This document shows positions 35,559-43,339 of a DNA stretch of 52,749 nt, in pieces. The notes under the pieces were generated by a model. It was not told the DNA's origin, ran no database searches, and saw only the letters and a program-made list of their open reading frames with translations. Numbering within the stretch: position 1 is the stretch's first letter; each line of letters opens with the position of its first letter. The position numbers and the translations under genes were made by a program. The DNA lies in the NCBI GenBank assembly GCA_030740765.1, contig JASLWR010000021.1, forward strand, positions 1 through 52,749, in the 5' to 3' direction. The DNA comes from Thermoplasmatota archaeon (GTDB lineage: Archaea; Thermoplasmatota; Penumbrarchaeia; JASLWR01).

Positions 35559-38500
35559 ATGGAAAACATGGGAAGTCTTTTTAAAAAAATGATAATGGTT
35601 AGTATAATCGTGCTATTCCTGATACCTACCCTGATCGCAGGGATGCGTATATTTCATGAGGACCGCGACTCGAGTATCATTTATGAAAATGATATGAAAA
35701 AAGAGACCAGCCGTGCTAAATACGACCTGGAAGATGTAAAGGAAGCAATAGAGCGTGGACTCGTTTATTTGAACGATAGCCAGTCACCGGATGGTGGGTG
35801 GTCCGATAGTCGTTACAGCAAGAATGCAAACTGCGCGGGTAACGCTCTTAGGTCCTTCATCGATTACAATTCCACGGATCCCAGGTGGCAAGACGCCATT
35901 GAGGGGGCGGTACGCTTTCTGAGATATATCTGGCACGATCCGGCGGATCTGCCTGCGGGTTCACAAAGGGATCGGTTGGGCGGCCTTTTAAATAATGATA
36001 GATTCGCCCCCCAATATACACATGGTTCCATGTATTCCCATGGTGCTGCAACAGCCGCACTAATTGATTATTATTTCCATACCCATGATATTTCCATAAT
36101 TCCTTACATTAATGCTTCCGTCGAAATGATCATCCGGGCCCAGAACACACCCCGGAAACCCAATACCATGGGCGGTCCCAGGAGCATTGGTGGCTGGAGA
36201 TACGAACCTCATACCACATCGTCGGATACTTCCCTGTCAGGATGGAACATTCACGCCATAGTGCTTGCGGAATCTTCTGGAATATACGATGTGCCGGACG
36301 ACGCTTTCGAATATGCGGTAAAATGGTTGAAATCCTGCTCCAGCGGAAGCGGTTTCGGTTACAGCCGCCCTTCCGCCTCAAATACCAATACTGCTGTTGG
36401 GACCTACTGCATGTTCCTTATGGGGAAAGGGGACGACCCCGCAGCGCAGGGTGGCAAGAGAGCACTTTTGAACTGGGGTCCGACCTACCAGATATCGCGA
36501 CATTACTACACGTATCATGCTACCATTGCCATGTACCTCGTGGGCGGTGCAGAATGGAAGACCTGGAATGAGGGCGTCCAAACCGGCCTCCTAGATGCCC
36601 AGCGCCAGGATGGAAGCTGGAGCGGGTCCTATGGTGACTACTGGGGGACCGCTATGGCAATAAATACCCTTAATCTCGGTATTAGCCGACCCAACGAGGT
36701 GGCGCTTTCACCACAGAAGGATGCTGATACAGGTGAGGAAGAGCCAATGGTGAAATTGGTTGAGCCCGAGCACACTGTTACCTTCAACATCACGGTTGGT
36801 TCCGAACTGGGTTTCGTAGAGAATCCACTTGCCAGACCTTATGCAGAAGCTGATACCGTGGAGCTGACCATAACCGAACCCCTTCCAGGATGGTCCGCCG
36901 ACCTCGAGACTCCCAACACACCGAACGACGGCGTAACTCAGCCGGATGGTAGCAAGTTGTGGTGGGTGGAACTGCATATGAAGGAGATGGACAACATTAC
37001 TCTCAGTGTCACCGCACCGCCTCTAGGTCGTATGAGCGAGCCCTGCGTTGTCAACGTGATCGCGAAACTGGAGAACGAATACGGTGTTACACAGTCAAAG
37101 ATAGCAACCATTTCAATCCTTGATATCGACGTGGACTTCAACCTGGAATTCCTCGCCGACCGCGACGAGTTCACAGGTAACAAGATCGGGGATATTGCAC
37201 CGGGAGAACGGAAGGTTTTCCAGGCCGTGCTCAACAACAAGGGTAACGTGAATGACACTTACGACATCAGTCTGGTATCGCCGTCAAACTGGAAAGTATT
37301 TTTCGATAATGCCGGTGAGGTCTGGAATCTGACTTTGGAGAAGGAAGGTGCCGTACCAGATGCAGCGGTTATCAACGTGACCATCGAGGCCCCTATCACG
37401 GCGTCCAAGGGTGAGATAGTGGATATAACTATCTTGGGCACTTCCACCATGTACGGGATGCTTGGACTGGGATCGTTGAAGAGATCGGACCAGCTATCGC
37501 TGACGGTTACGGGTCTGCCGGCTCTCGTAATGAGCTGTGTGGAGGACAACAAGCATGTCAATCCCGGTGAGATAGTCAAGTACGAAGTATTCATCATCAA
37601 CAATTACGATTCGACCCTGGATGTCACCTTTTCGTTCTACGGCACGGGCACTCTTATAGATTCCCTCCAGGTTTTCGCCAATAATTGGTCTGGCGGATTC
37701 CCAGCCAAGAACTTCGCCATCAAGAGCCGTGAAAGACTGAAGGTCATATTCCAGGTGGCTGCACCTACCTACGCCAGGTCTGGTACCCGAAAGGTTATCG
37801 AGATAAGGGCCATAGGTTATGACAATTTTGGCATGGAGTACGAGGCCCAGCCCATATCGGTGACCGCCATCGCAAATCTGGTGGCGAAAATAAGCGCAAA
37901 CGCGGAGCCTTCGGAGCAAAGGTGTTATCCGGGCAATGACGTTAACTATACCATAACAGTCAACAACGAAGGTAACGGTGAGGATATTGCGGATCTTCAG
38001 ATATACGACCTGCCTATCGGATGGGAGTACGAGTTCGAATCCACCTCCAATTTCCTATCCCCCTTCGAGGAAGTGCCTGTGGAACTTAAGATCATCGTTC
38101 CCGCCAACGCTCTAGCTGACTCAGATCCGAGAACACCTGCATTGGACCCATACCGGATCGGTATCAACATAACGGGTCGGGAGAAGATGCTCGGTTACGG
38201 TGAGACACTCTATGTCAATCTCTGGGTGGAGAAGATATCCAAGTTCCGGATTACTACCATCGAATCGAACAAGTTCGCATCCCCCAGAAGCACATGCGAT
38301 TTCACATTCCGACTGGATAATCTCGGGAATGCTATCGACCTCGCGAAACTCAACATATCGAGAGACCTGCTTAATGACGAGTGGGAGGTTTATTTCCCAT
38401 ATTTGTCCCTGAACCACAAGATGGACAGCCTCTCGAAGATAGAGTCCGCGAACTTCTCCGGCGAGATCGACATCCAGGAATTCAAATGGGATGTCCTCTA

Positions 38501-39140
38501 CATACCCCGTGAGGATTCATTCGATGCTCTTTCTTTAAAACTGGATGTGGGTCAGAGTGTTTACATAGGTTTGAATGTAGAGATTCCCGAGGTGAAAAGT
38601 GGTGAGAACGTCAGTTTCTCGGTTGAAGCCTGGAGCGAAGGAGGCGTGGAAATCGCGGACAACACCCTGAAATTCACCATAGAGATTATTATGCCGGACC
38701 TATTCATCATAGGTAAGATCACATCCACGAAGTTGACAGTTGGCAAGATCGCATCATTCACGGCAACCATCGGTAACAAAGGTGAGCTTCCTGCGGAGAA
38801 CGTGGAGATCACTCTGTACGTGGACAAGAAGGAAGTTGACACTAGAAACCTGCCGCGTATAGTTGTAGGTGACAAGAAACTGGTAACCTTCGTATGGCCT
38901 GTCAGTGAGGGCGAGCACAACGTCAAAGTAGCAGTGGACCCGAATAACGATATCGCCGAAACGGACGAAACTAACAATGTTAAAAACTTCGATAAGGACA
39001 TTGATGTGGATGCACCAGGTTCTACGGTATTGAACGCTCTTGGAGGTTCGTCACCGATGTTGGTGTTCATCATCATCCTCATCGGACTCTCCGGTGCGGC
39101 CATCGTATACACCGTGCATCATTTCAAGAATCGGTTTTAG
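35559..39140 (+). CDS. Large surface protein: alpha/alpha-toroid plus NEW3/CARDB-like domains
   Basis: 1193 residues from the ATG at 35559 (GGTGA five bases upstream; TATA-like ATTTATATAT at 35491). A signal helix (about 8-30) is followed by a toroid of prenyltransferase/squalene-cyclase-like repeats: YLNDSQSPDGGWSDS, WLKSCSSGSGFGYS and LLDAQRQDGSWSGSYGDYW. Several Ig-like NEW3-type domains follow (PGERKVFQAVLNNKGNVNDTY), then a CARDB domain (IASFTATIGNKGELPAENV). A C-terminal membrane helix ends in HHFKNRF. The catalytic DxDD of cyclases is not seen. Such toroids on the surface may bind or process glycans or peptides; the function is unknown. Confidence 0.82.
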   Translation: MENMGSLFKKMIMVSIIVLFLIPTLIAGMRIFHEDRDSSIIYENDMKKETSRAKYDLEDVKEAIERGLVYLNDSQSPDGGWSDSRYSKNANCAGNALRSFIDYNSTDPRWQDAIEGAVRFLRYIWHDPADLPAGSQRDRLGGLLNNDRFAPQYTHGSMYSHGAATAALIDYYFHTHDISIIPYINASVEMIIRAQNTPRKPNTMGGPRSIGGWRYEPHTTSSDTSLSGWNIHAIVLAESSGIYDVPDDAFEYAVKWLKSCSSGSGFGYSRPSASNTNTAVGTYCMFLMGKGDDPAAQGGKRALLNWGPTYQISRHYYTYHATIAMYLVGGAEWKTWNEGVQTGLLDAQRQDGSWSGSYGDYWGTAMAINTLNLGISRPNEVALSPQKDADTGEEEPMVKLVEPEHTVTFNITVGSELGFVENPLARPYAEADTVELTITEPLPGWSADLETPNTPNDGVTQPDGSKLWWVELHMKEMDNITLSVTAPPLGRMSEPCVVNVIAKLENEYGVTQSKIATISILDIDVDFNLEFLADRDEFTGNKIGDIAPGERKVFQAVLNNKGNVNDTYDISLVSPSNWKVFFDNAGEVWNLTLEKEGAVPDAAVINVTIEAPITASKGEIVDITILGTSTMYGMLGLGSLKRSDQLSLTVTGLPALVMSCVEDNKHVNPGEIVKYEVFIINNYDSTLDVTFSFYGTGTLIDSLQVFANNWSGGFPAKNFAIKSRERLKVIFQVAAPTYARSGTRKVIEIRAIGYDNFGMEYEAQPISVTAIANLVAKISANAEPSEQRCYPGNDVNYTITVNNEGNGEDIADLQIYDLPIGWEYEFESTSNFLSPFEEVPVELKIIVPANALADSDPRTPALDPYRIGINITGREKMLGYGETLYVNLWVEKISKFRITTIESNKFASPRSTCDFTFRLDNLGNAIDLAKLNISRDLLNDEWEVYFPYLSLNHKMDSLSKIESANFSGEIDIQEFKWDVLYIPREDSFDALSLKLDVGQSVYIGLNVEIPEVKSGENVSFSVEAWSEGGVEIADNTLKFTIEIIMPDLFIIGKITSTKLTVGKIASFTATIGNKGELPAENVEITLYVDKKEVDTRNLPRIVVGDKKLVTFVWPVSEGEHNVKVAVDPNNDIAETDETNNVKNFDKDIDVDAPGSTVLNALGGSSPMLVFIIILIGLSGAAIVYTVHHFKNRF

Positions 39141-39259
39141 AACGATACCGGAATCTTTGAAATAATGCCTGTAGTCCGGGCTAAATGTTGTGATAAATAA
39201 TTTGTATTCAACAGCGATAGTTCTCTAAAAAAATAGATTTAATCAAATGGTCGATAGCT

Positions 39260-39420
39260 CGTTCTAAAATATGCGGTTACTCGCAGACTTCTTCGGACTC
39301 TGCTGCACCCCCACATTTCCCTCCCGTTGGTCCTAAAATATGCGGGTGCTCGCTTCGCTCCGTCGAATCATAGATTCGACTGCCCCCTCATTTTTTACTC
39401 CCATTGGTCCTAAAAAATGC
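39260..39420 (-). repeat. Degenerate tandem copies of the tRNA-Gly 3' end and trailer
   Basis: Plus-strand units CTAAAATATGCGGTTACTCGC (from 39263) and GTCCTAAAATATGCGGGTGC (from 39330) resemble GTCCTAAAAAATGCGGGTGC (from 39408), where the tRNA begins on the minus strand. CTCCC(G/A)TTGG precedes the last two. Unit starts lie 69 and 78 bp apart. The middle unit holds a perfect hairpin GTCGAATC-ATA-GATTCGAC (39362-39380). On the minus strand each unit looks like an acceptor end followed by a T-rich trailer. They may be remnants of duplicated tRNA ends or of integration events. Confidence 0.55.
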
Positions 39421-39490
39421 GGGTGCCGGGATTTGAACCCGAGCGAGAAGCTTGGGAAGCTCCGATCCTACCAGACTAGATCACACCCGC
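39418..39490 (-). tRNA. tRNA-Gly (anticodon CCC)
   Basis: The 73-nt minus-strand gene folds as a full cloverleaf. The acceptor stem is GCGGGTG/CACCCGC with discriminator A. The anticodon stem GGAGC/GCTTC has loop TTCCCAA, giving anticodon CCC. The T arm is TCGGG-TTCAAAT-CCCGG. No intron is present and CCA is not encoded. A run of T follows the 3' end (39412-39417 on the plus strand as A) and probably terminates it. An A/T-rich TATA-like region lies about 40 bases upstream. It reads GGG codons. Confidence 0.95.
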
Positions 39491-39548
39491 TTATGAGATA
39501 ATAATTGCATTGGTTACAATGAAAAATCTATATTAATATTTATCCCAA

Positions 39549-39587
39549 GAATATTACATTTGAATAGTTGGGTGGTAATATTCAAAT
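39549..39587. other. Two overlapping inverted repeats (mutually exclusive hairpins)
   Basis: GAATATTAC (39549-39557) pairs perfectly with GTAATATTC (39575-39583). ATTTGAATA (39558-39566) pairs perfectly with TATTCAAAT (39579-39587). The two right arms overlap by five bases, so only one stem can form at a time. The element lies upstream of the tRNA gene on the minus strand and downstream of the small zinc-ribbon gene. Confidence 0.45.
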
Positions 39588-39708
39588 CTCGGAGTCTATC
39601 GACTATGAAATGACCAATTTTAATTTCACGTCAAAAATTATGAGTGTTCCAAAGAGATCAGGGGAATGCGAAAATGGGTCATTCACTAATCCCAAAGCGG
39701 TTTCTTCT

Positions 39709-39843
39709 CTAGAACATTCCCCTGCTTAGGAATTGCAGGGTCGTATCGTTTTCTAGTGCTGAAAAAACTCTATGCCCGCAAGCAGTACAGATTATATATC
39801 TTCCGGGAACCATCACGTATGCTCCACAACTACATTTCTGCAT
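39709..39843 (-). CDS. Small zinc-ribbon protein (44 residues)
   Basis: The ATG at 39843 has GGTGA five bases upstream and opens a 44-residue protein with C4-x-C6 (KCSCG) and C19-x2-C22 (CTACGHRVFS), a compact zinc ribbon. A longer open frame runs back to 39972, but its extra 43 residues look non-coding. A TATA-like TACTTAAAAA lies near 39925-39935 on the minus strand. A 10-bp inverted repeat CAGGGGAATG/CATTCCCCTG (39659-39668, 39715-39724) straddles its end. The function is unknown; it may bind nucleic acid or a protein partner. Confidence 0.55.
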   Translation of the reverse strand: MQKCSCGAYVMVPGRYIICTACGHRVFSALENDTTLQFLSRGMF

Positions 39844-39993
39844 AGTTTCACCAACGAAAACATTAGCACAGGCATTAATAAATTCATACATCCAATTACC
39901 AATCATGAGAATATGCATTCGGGTTTTTAAGTAGGATGAATTTACCGCCAGCTGACCGAAAGGAAATTTCATCGGATGAAGTAAACGGCAACA

Positions 39994-40003
39994 CTATTAT
40001 ATC
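39994..40003 (+). promoter_or_regulatory. TATA box of a probably leaderless exporter gene
   Basis: CTATTATATC is centred about 26 bases before the ATG at 40025, and no ribosome site lies in between. In archaea that spacing places the transcript start at or within a base or two of the start codon, so the mRNA is probably leaderless. Confidence 0.5.
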
Positions 40004-40024
40004 TTAATCCTCTTCATTCAACTG

Positions 40025-42565
40025 ATGATTGGTCGGTATATGTCCTACCTGGCAAAAAGATGGTACCTGCCCGTGGTCGTTGTGCTGCTGATAACGTTCT
40101 TCATGTCGTACGAGCTTAGGGGGATCAATTTTGATTTCACACCCGAAAGCTTCCTTCCCGAGAGCGGGACAGTCACCGCCAATGAAAGAATGAACGACCT
40201 TTTTCACACAGATTACAACGTGCATTATCTCCTGTTTAGCGAGAACAATGCCGAGGATGACGTTCTCACGCCTGATTCTCTTCGTCTTGGTTTTATAATA
40301 TCGAAAGAGCTTGAGAACCTGGATGGTGTAAATGAGGTAAGGTCGATCCCATCTTTTTACGACAATATTCTGAAATTAACCGGTACGAATGGTATTCTGT
40401 CTTCGGAAGACGGAGACATCGAAGATATCACCCTGGCCTATCGGAAGATATTGTCCGAGAAGAACTCATCATCGTTCGTGACGGATCATCTTGGAATAGA
40501 AAATGGAACGGCTTCAAGCCTGGTTTCAGATTCGAGATTGGCTGCCGATATATTTTTATCTGGGGATTTTATCAACCGGGGGAAGGCCACCTCCATGATC
40601 GCCCTGGTGGTTCTTGAGGCAGGGCTTTCGGAAGGCGAGCGAAAAGAGACTGTGTCTGATATAGAGTCCTTGTGCAATTCCATTTTAAACGACCCGGAGT
40701 CATATTATCCTGAAAATGTAAAGGGAACTGGAGTACCATTCGAGATAGAACATGCGGGAGTGGACATTTCCCTTATGCAGACCGACGAAGAGGTTTCTGT
40801 TGGAATATATCTTCTCTCAGTATTCGCGATCCTCTTTATTGGTACTGTTCTTTTCTTCTCTTTTCGAAGATTGTCCCGTGTGATACTCCCATTGCTCACC
40901 CTTGCTCTTGCACTGGTTTGGACCTTTGGAATGGGTTTGCTACTGGGACTCGAGAACACCCCTTTGGATCTTGCCATCGTACCGCTTGTTATTGGCCTTG
41001 GTGTAGATTTTTCAATCCATCTCCTAAAACGCTACGATGAAGAGCTGAAATCGACAGAAAATAACTTGGTGGAGGCCCAGAAGTACGCATTTTTAAAATC
41101 CGCAAATCTGGTTTCGAAACCTCTTTTTATTGCTGCCTTCACCACGGTTGTCGCATTTTTAGCGAATATTTTCAGCAAGGTGGACCCGGTATTCAATTTC
41201 GGGATCCTGTGTTCAATTGGTATCTGCTTTTCACTTCTTCTGACACTTTTCGTACTTTTTCCTGTAGTTGGAGCTCTCGATGCTTACATGATTAAACGAA
41301 AGGGCTTTGTAAACACTGGAAGTCTTTACCGAGGATCGAAAACCCCATTCTTCGTTGGACGCAATATGAAAAGGATCTCCCTTTATGTAACAAAATATCC
41401 CGTATTGGTTTTGATAGTGGTGATACTCCTAACCACCCTTGGTCTGATCTCGGGAATAAATATCGACAAAGAATTCTCCGTTGACGACTTTGTTTCCGAT
41501 TCCCTGCCAGCCAGAGTGACCGAGAAAAAAATCCGGGAGGAATTCCCTGCCTCGTCCAGTTCAAGGATCAGCTATTACTATGAAGGGGTAGGTACACCGG
41601 GCCCTGATCTGATCCGGGATATTGCCAAGAAGATGCTGTACATTGAAGAGGCCCCTCATGTGGTCAGAGGCAACGGCTGGCCGAGGAATGCGAGCCTTTT
41701 CAATCTGTTTTACCACGCATTACGACAAAATTCCACACTCGCCGAGAGGTATAATTTCTCAAGCGAGACCTTTCTGCCTATTGATAACTGCACTGGGGAG
41801 GATATATCGGGTCTGATAGGCTACCTTGAGGCCAATCATACTATCTACAGCGTTCTTGAAGGAAATGATTTCTCTTCCGAACTGGATGCCCTGTTGTACC
41901 GTGATACCGAGGCCAATACCTACGCCACGATGCTGACAATATATGTCAACGCTCGTACCTGGAAAAGCTCCTGGGCACTGGTTGAACAGTTGACGAGAGG
42001 ATTGGAAATCTCTTCGGAACTGGATGCCGAGGTGACCCTGACCGGGTGGACCGTCATGGTGGTTGAGACTGTGGATACAATGGAAAGTTCACAGATATTC
42101 GGAACGCTCTTGGCCATTGTTTTTGCCATTGTAATCCTTCTTCTGCTATACCGCAGCTTCAGATATTCGCTGATAGGCATTTTCCCGGTCCTCATATCAG
42201 CCACCTGGATACTGGGCTTCATGAACCTTCTATCGATTCCCCTGAATGTTCTGACCATAACGGTAACTTCACTTTCCATAGGTATCGGTGTTGATTATTC
42301 CGTTCATATCATCGAGAGATTCCGAGAGGAGAAACTAAATTATGAGCCTGAACGAGCAATGAAGCGCACCTTGAAACACACCGGTACCTCGATATTCATA
42401 TCCGCCTTTACCACTGTTTCCGGTTTCTTTCTGCTGCTGGCAGCCCCTCTATCCATGACCCGCGTTTTCGGATTGATTACAGGTCTAGCAGTATTTTTCG
42501 CATTTATATTATCCTGTGTTCTGGGGCCAGTAATTCTTCTGAAGAGCATTCGGAAAAATAACTAA
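40025..42565 (+). CDS. RND-superfamily exporter, MMPL/HAE3-type
   Basis: 846 residues with the RND duplication. TM1 lies near residues 13-30 and a large extracytoplasmic domain follows. A five-helix bundle then contains GLGVDFSIHLLKRYDEE (near 325), and the second half repeats the plan with GIGVDYSVHIIERFREE (near 754). The D in each GVD/GVDY segment belongs to the proton-relay region of the family. MMPL-like archaeal members export lipids, hopanoid-like molecules or other hydrophobic compounds; the substrate is not readable. No membrane-fusion partner is encoded nearby. The gene has no ribosome site, and a TATA box lies 26 bases upstream. Confidence 0.88.
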   Translation: MIGRYMSYLAKRWYLPVVVVLLITFFMSYELRGINFDFTPESFLPESGTVTANERMNDLFHTDYNVHYLLFSENNAEDDVLTPDSLRLGFIISKELENLDGVNEVRSIPSFYDNILKLTGTNGILSSEDGDIEDITLAYRKILSEKNSSSFVTDHLGIENGTASSLVSDSRLAADIFLSGDFINRGKATSMIALVVLEAGLSEGERKETVSDIESLCNSILNDPESYYPENVKGTGVPFEIEHAGVDISLMQTDEEVSVGIYLLSVFAILFIGTVLFFSFRRLSRVILPLLTLALALVWTFGMGLLLGLENTPLDLAIVPLVIGLGVDFSIHLLKRYDEELKSTENNLVEAQKYAFLKSANLVSKPLFIAAFTTVVAFLANIFSKVDPVFNFGILCSIGICFSLLLTLFVLFPVVGALDAYMIKRKGFVNTGSLYRGSKTPFFVGRNMKRISLYVTKYPVLVLIVVILLTTLGLISGINIDKEFSVDDFVSDSLPARVTEKKIREEFPASSSSRISYYYEGVGTPGPDLIRDIAKKMLYIEEAPHVVRGNGWPRNASLFNLFYHALRQNSTLAERYNFSSETFLPIDNCTGEDISGLIGYLEANHTIYSVLEGNDFSSELDALLYRDTEANTYATMLTIYVNARTWKSSWALVEQLTRGLEISSELDAEVTLTGWTVMVVETVDTMESSQIFGTLLAIVFAIVILLLLYRSFRYSLIGIFPVLISATWILGFMNLLSIPLNVLTITVTSLSIGIGVDYSVHIIERFREEKLNYEPERAMKRTLKHTGTSIFISAFTTVSGFFLLLAAPLSMTRVFGLITGLAVFFAFILSCVLGPVILLKSIRKNN

Positions 42566-42628
42566 AGTGCTTGTGACGCGGTTGCTGAAATCAAAAAATA
42601 TTTATAATGGCGGCGCTTAGAAGTATAC

Positions 42629-42934
42629 ATGGTCAGAATCAATTTTCTAGATCTCAACCGTGCTAGCGGCCTCTTTGGCCTCCTTCTTTTATCAATAGCA
42701 GTAAGCCTGATTTTTTTCTCAATAGCATATTTTATCGAGGGTGCCGGGTGGTCTAACGCGGCGGAGGAAGAGGAGGAGGATTATGGTGAGATTGCAGGTA
42801 ATTGGAATAGGGGAGGAACCATCGCATTGGTATTGGCGGGATTTCTTTTTGTAGGTAGTGGGGTCTTGTTGTTGAAAAATTTTCTCTATGCAAGAAAAGT
42901 TCGGGAGTTAATTGAACCGAAAAAACTGCTCTGA
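42629..42934 (+). CDS. Small two-helix membrane protein, first of a tandem pair
   Basis: 101 residues. The start NFLDLNRASGLFGLLLLSIAVS leads into TM1, an acidic loop follows (SNAAEEEEEDYGEIAGNW), then TM2 (GTIALVLAGFLFVGSGVLLL) and a basic end. I do not recognise the family. The following frame begins with a related FDLNRLPGLLALMM and has the same two-helix plan. A TATA-like ATATTTATAA is centred 26 bases before the ATG and no ribosome site is present, so this gene too may be leaderless. Confidence 0.65.
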   Translation: MVRINFLDLNRASGLFGLLLLSIAVSLIFFSIAYFIEGAGWSNAAEEEEEDYGEIAGNWNRGGTIALVLAGFLFVGSGVLLLKNFLYARKVRELIEPKKLL

Positions 42935-42964
42935 AACATTTTCGATCTGAACCGTCTTCCGGGC

Positions 42965-43279
42965 TTGCTCGCTTTAATGATGATCCCCACCGGTGCCGTC
43001 TTCTTTACCAACGGATTCATATACAAGGCGGAGGCGTGGAGATGGGAGAATGCCGCAACGAAAAGCTGGCATTGGTTCGAAGCATCCGCCTGGCATACAT
43101 CGGCCATGTGGATGTATCTCATCGGTATCTTTCTTGTTTGTGGGGCTGCATTTCTACTGGTGTATAATTTCTGGGTAATAAGAAATTATAAGAGAAATCT
43201 GTTACAGGAACAGGTTGCTGAGCCCCCCGAGCCACGACCTCCGTACGGTTTTGAACATGAACCGCCCGTGGAATATTGA
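42965..43279 (+). CDS. Small two-helix membrane protein, second of a tandem pair
   Basis: At least 104 residues, in the same frame as the preceding gene and separated from it by a single TGA (42932-42934). Family-like sequence (IFDLNRLPG) begins directly after the TGA, upstream of the TTG at 42965 used here; the real start may be the ATT at 42938, or translation may pass the TGA. TM1 (LLALMMIPTGAVFFTNGF), a Trp-rich loop (ENAATKSWHWFEASAW), TM2 (MWMYLIGIFLVCGAAFLLVY) and a proline-rich tail are visible. No ribosome site is found before any candidate start. Confidence 0.55.
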   Translation: MLALMMIPTGAVFFTNGFIYKAEAWRWENAATKSWHWFEASAWHTSAMWMYLIGIFLVCGAAFLLVYNFWVIRNYKRNLLQEQVAEPPEPRPPYGFEHEPPVEY

Positions 43280-43339
43280 CAATTTTCTTCATTATCGAAT
43301 CATCCACCACCCTAAGAGATGAAAGTAAAGTTTCCAAAA

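Noticed and set aside
39260..39420. CRISPR array
   Set aside because: Only two or three degenerate units, with no uniform spacers and no cas genes; the units match the tRNA end instead.
42932..42934. TGA as a selenocysteine codon
   Set aside because: No cysteine or redox motif surrounds it, no stem-loop resembling a SECIS is evident, and the codon lies at the junction of two related modules; a plain stop is simpler.
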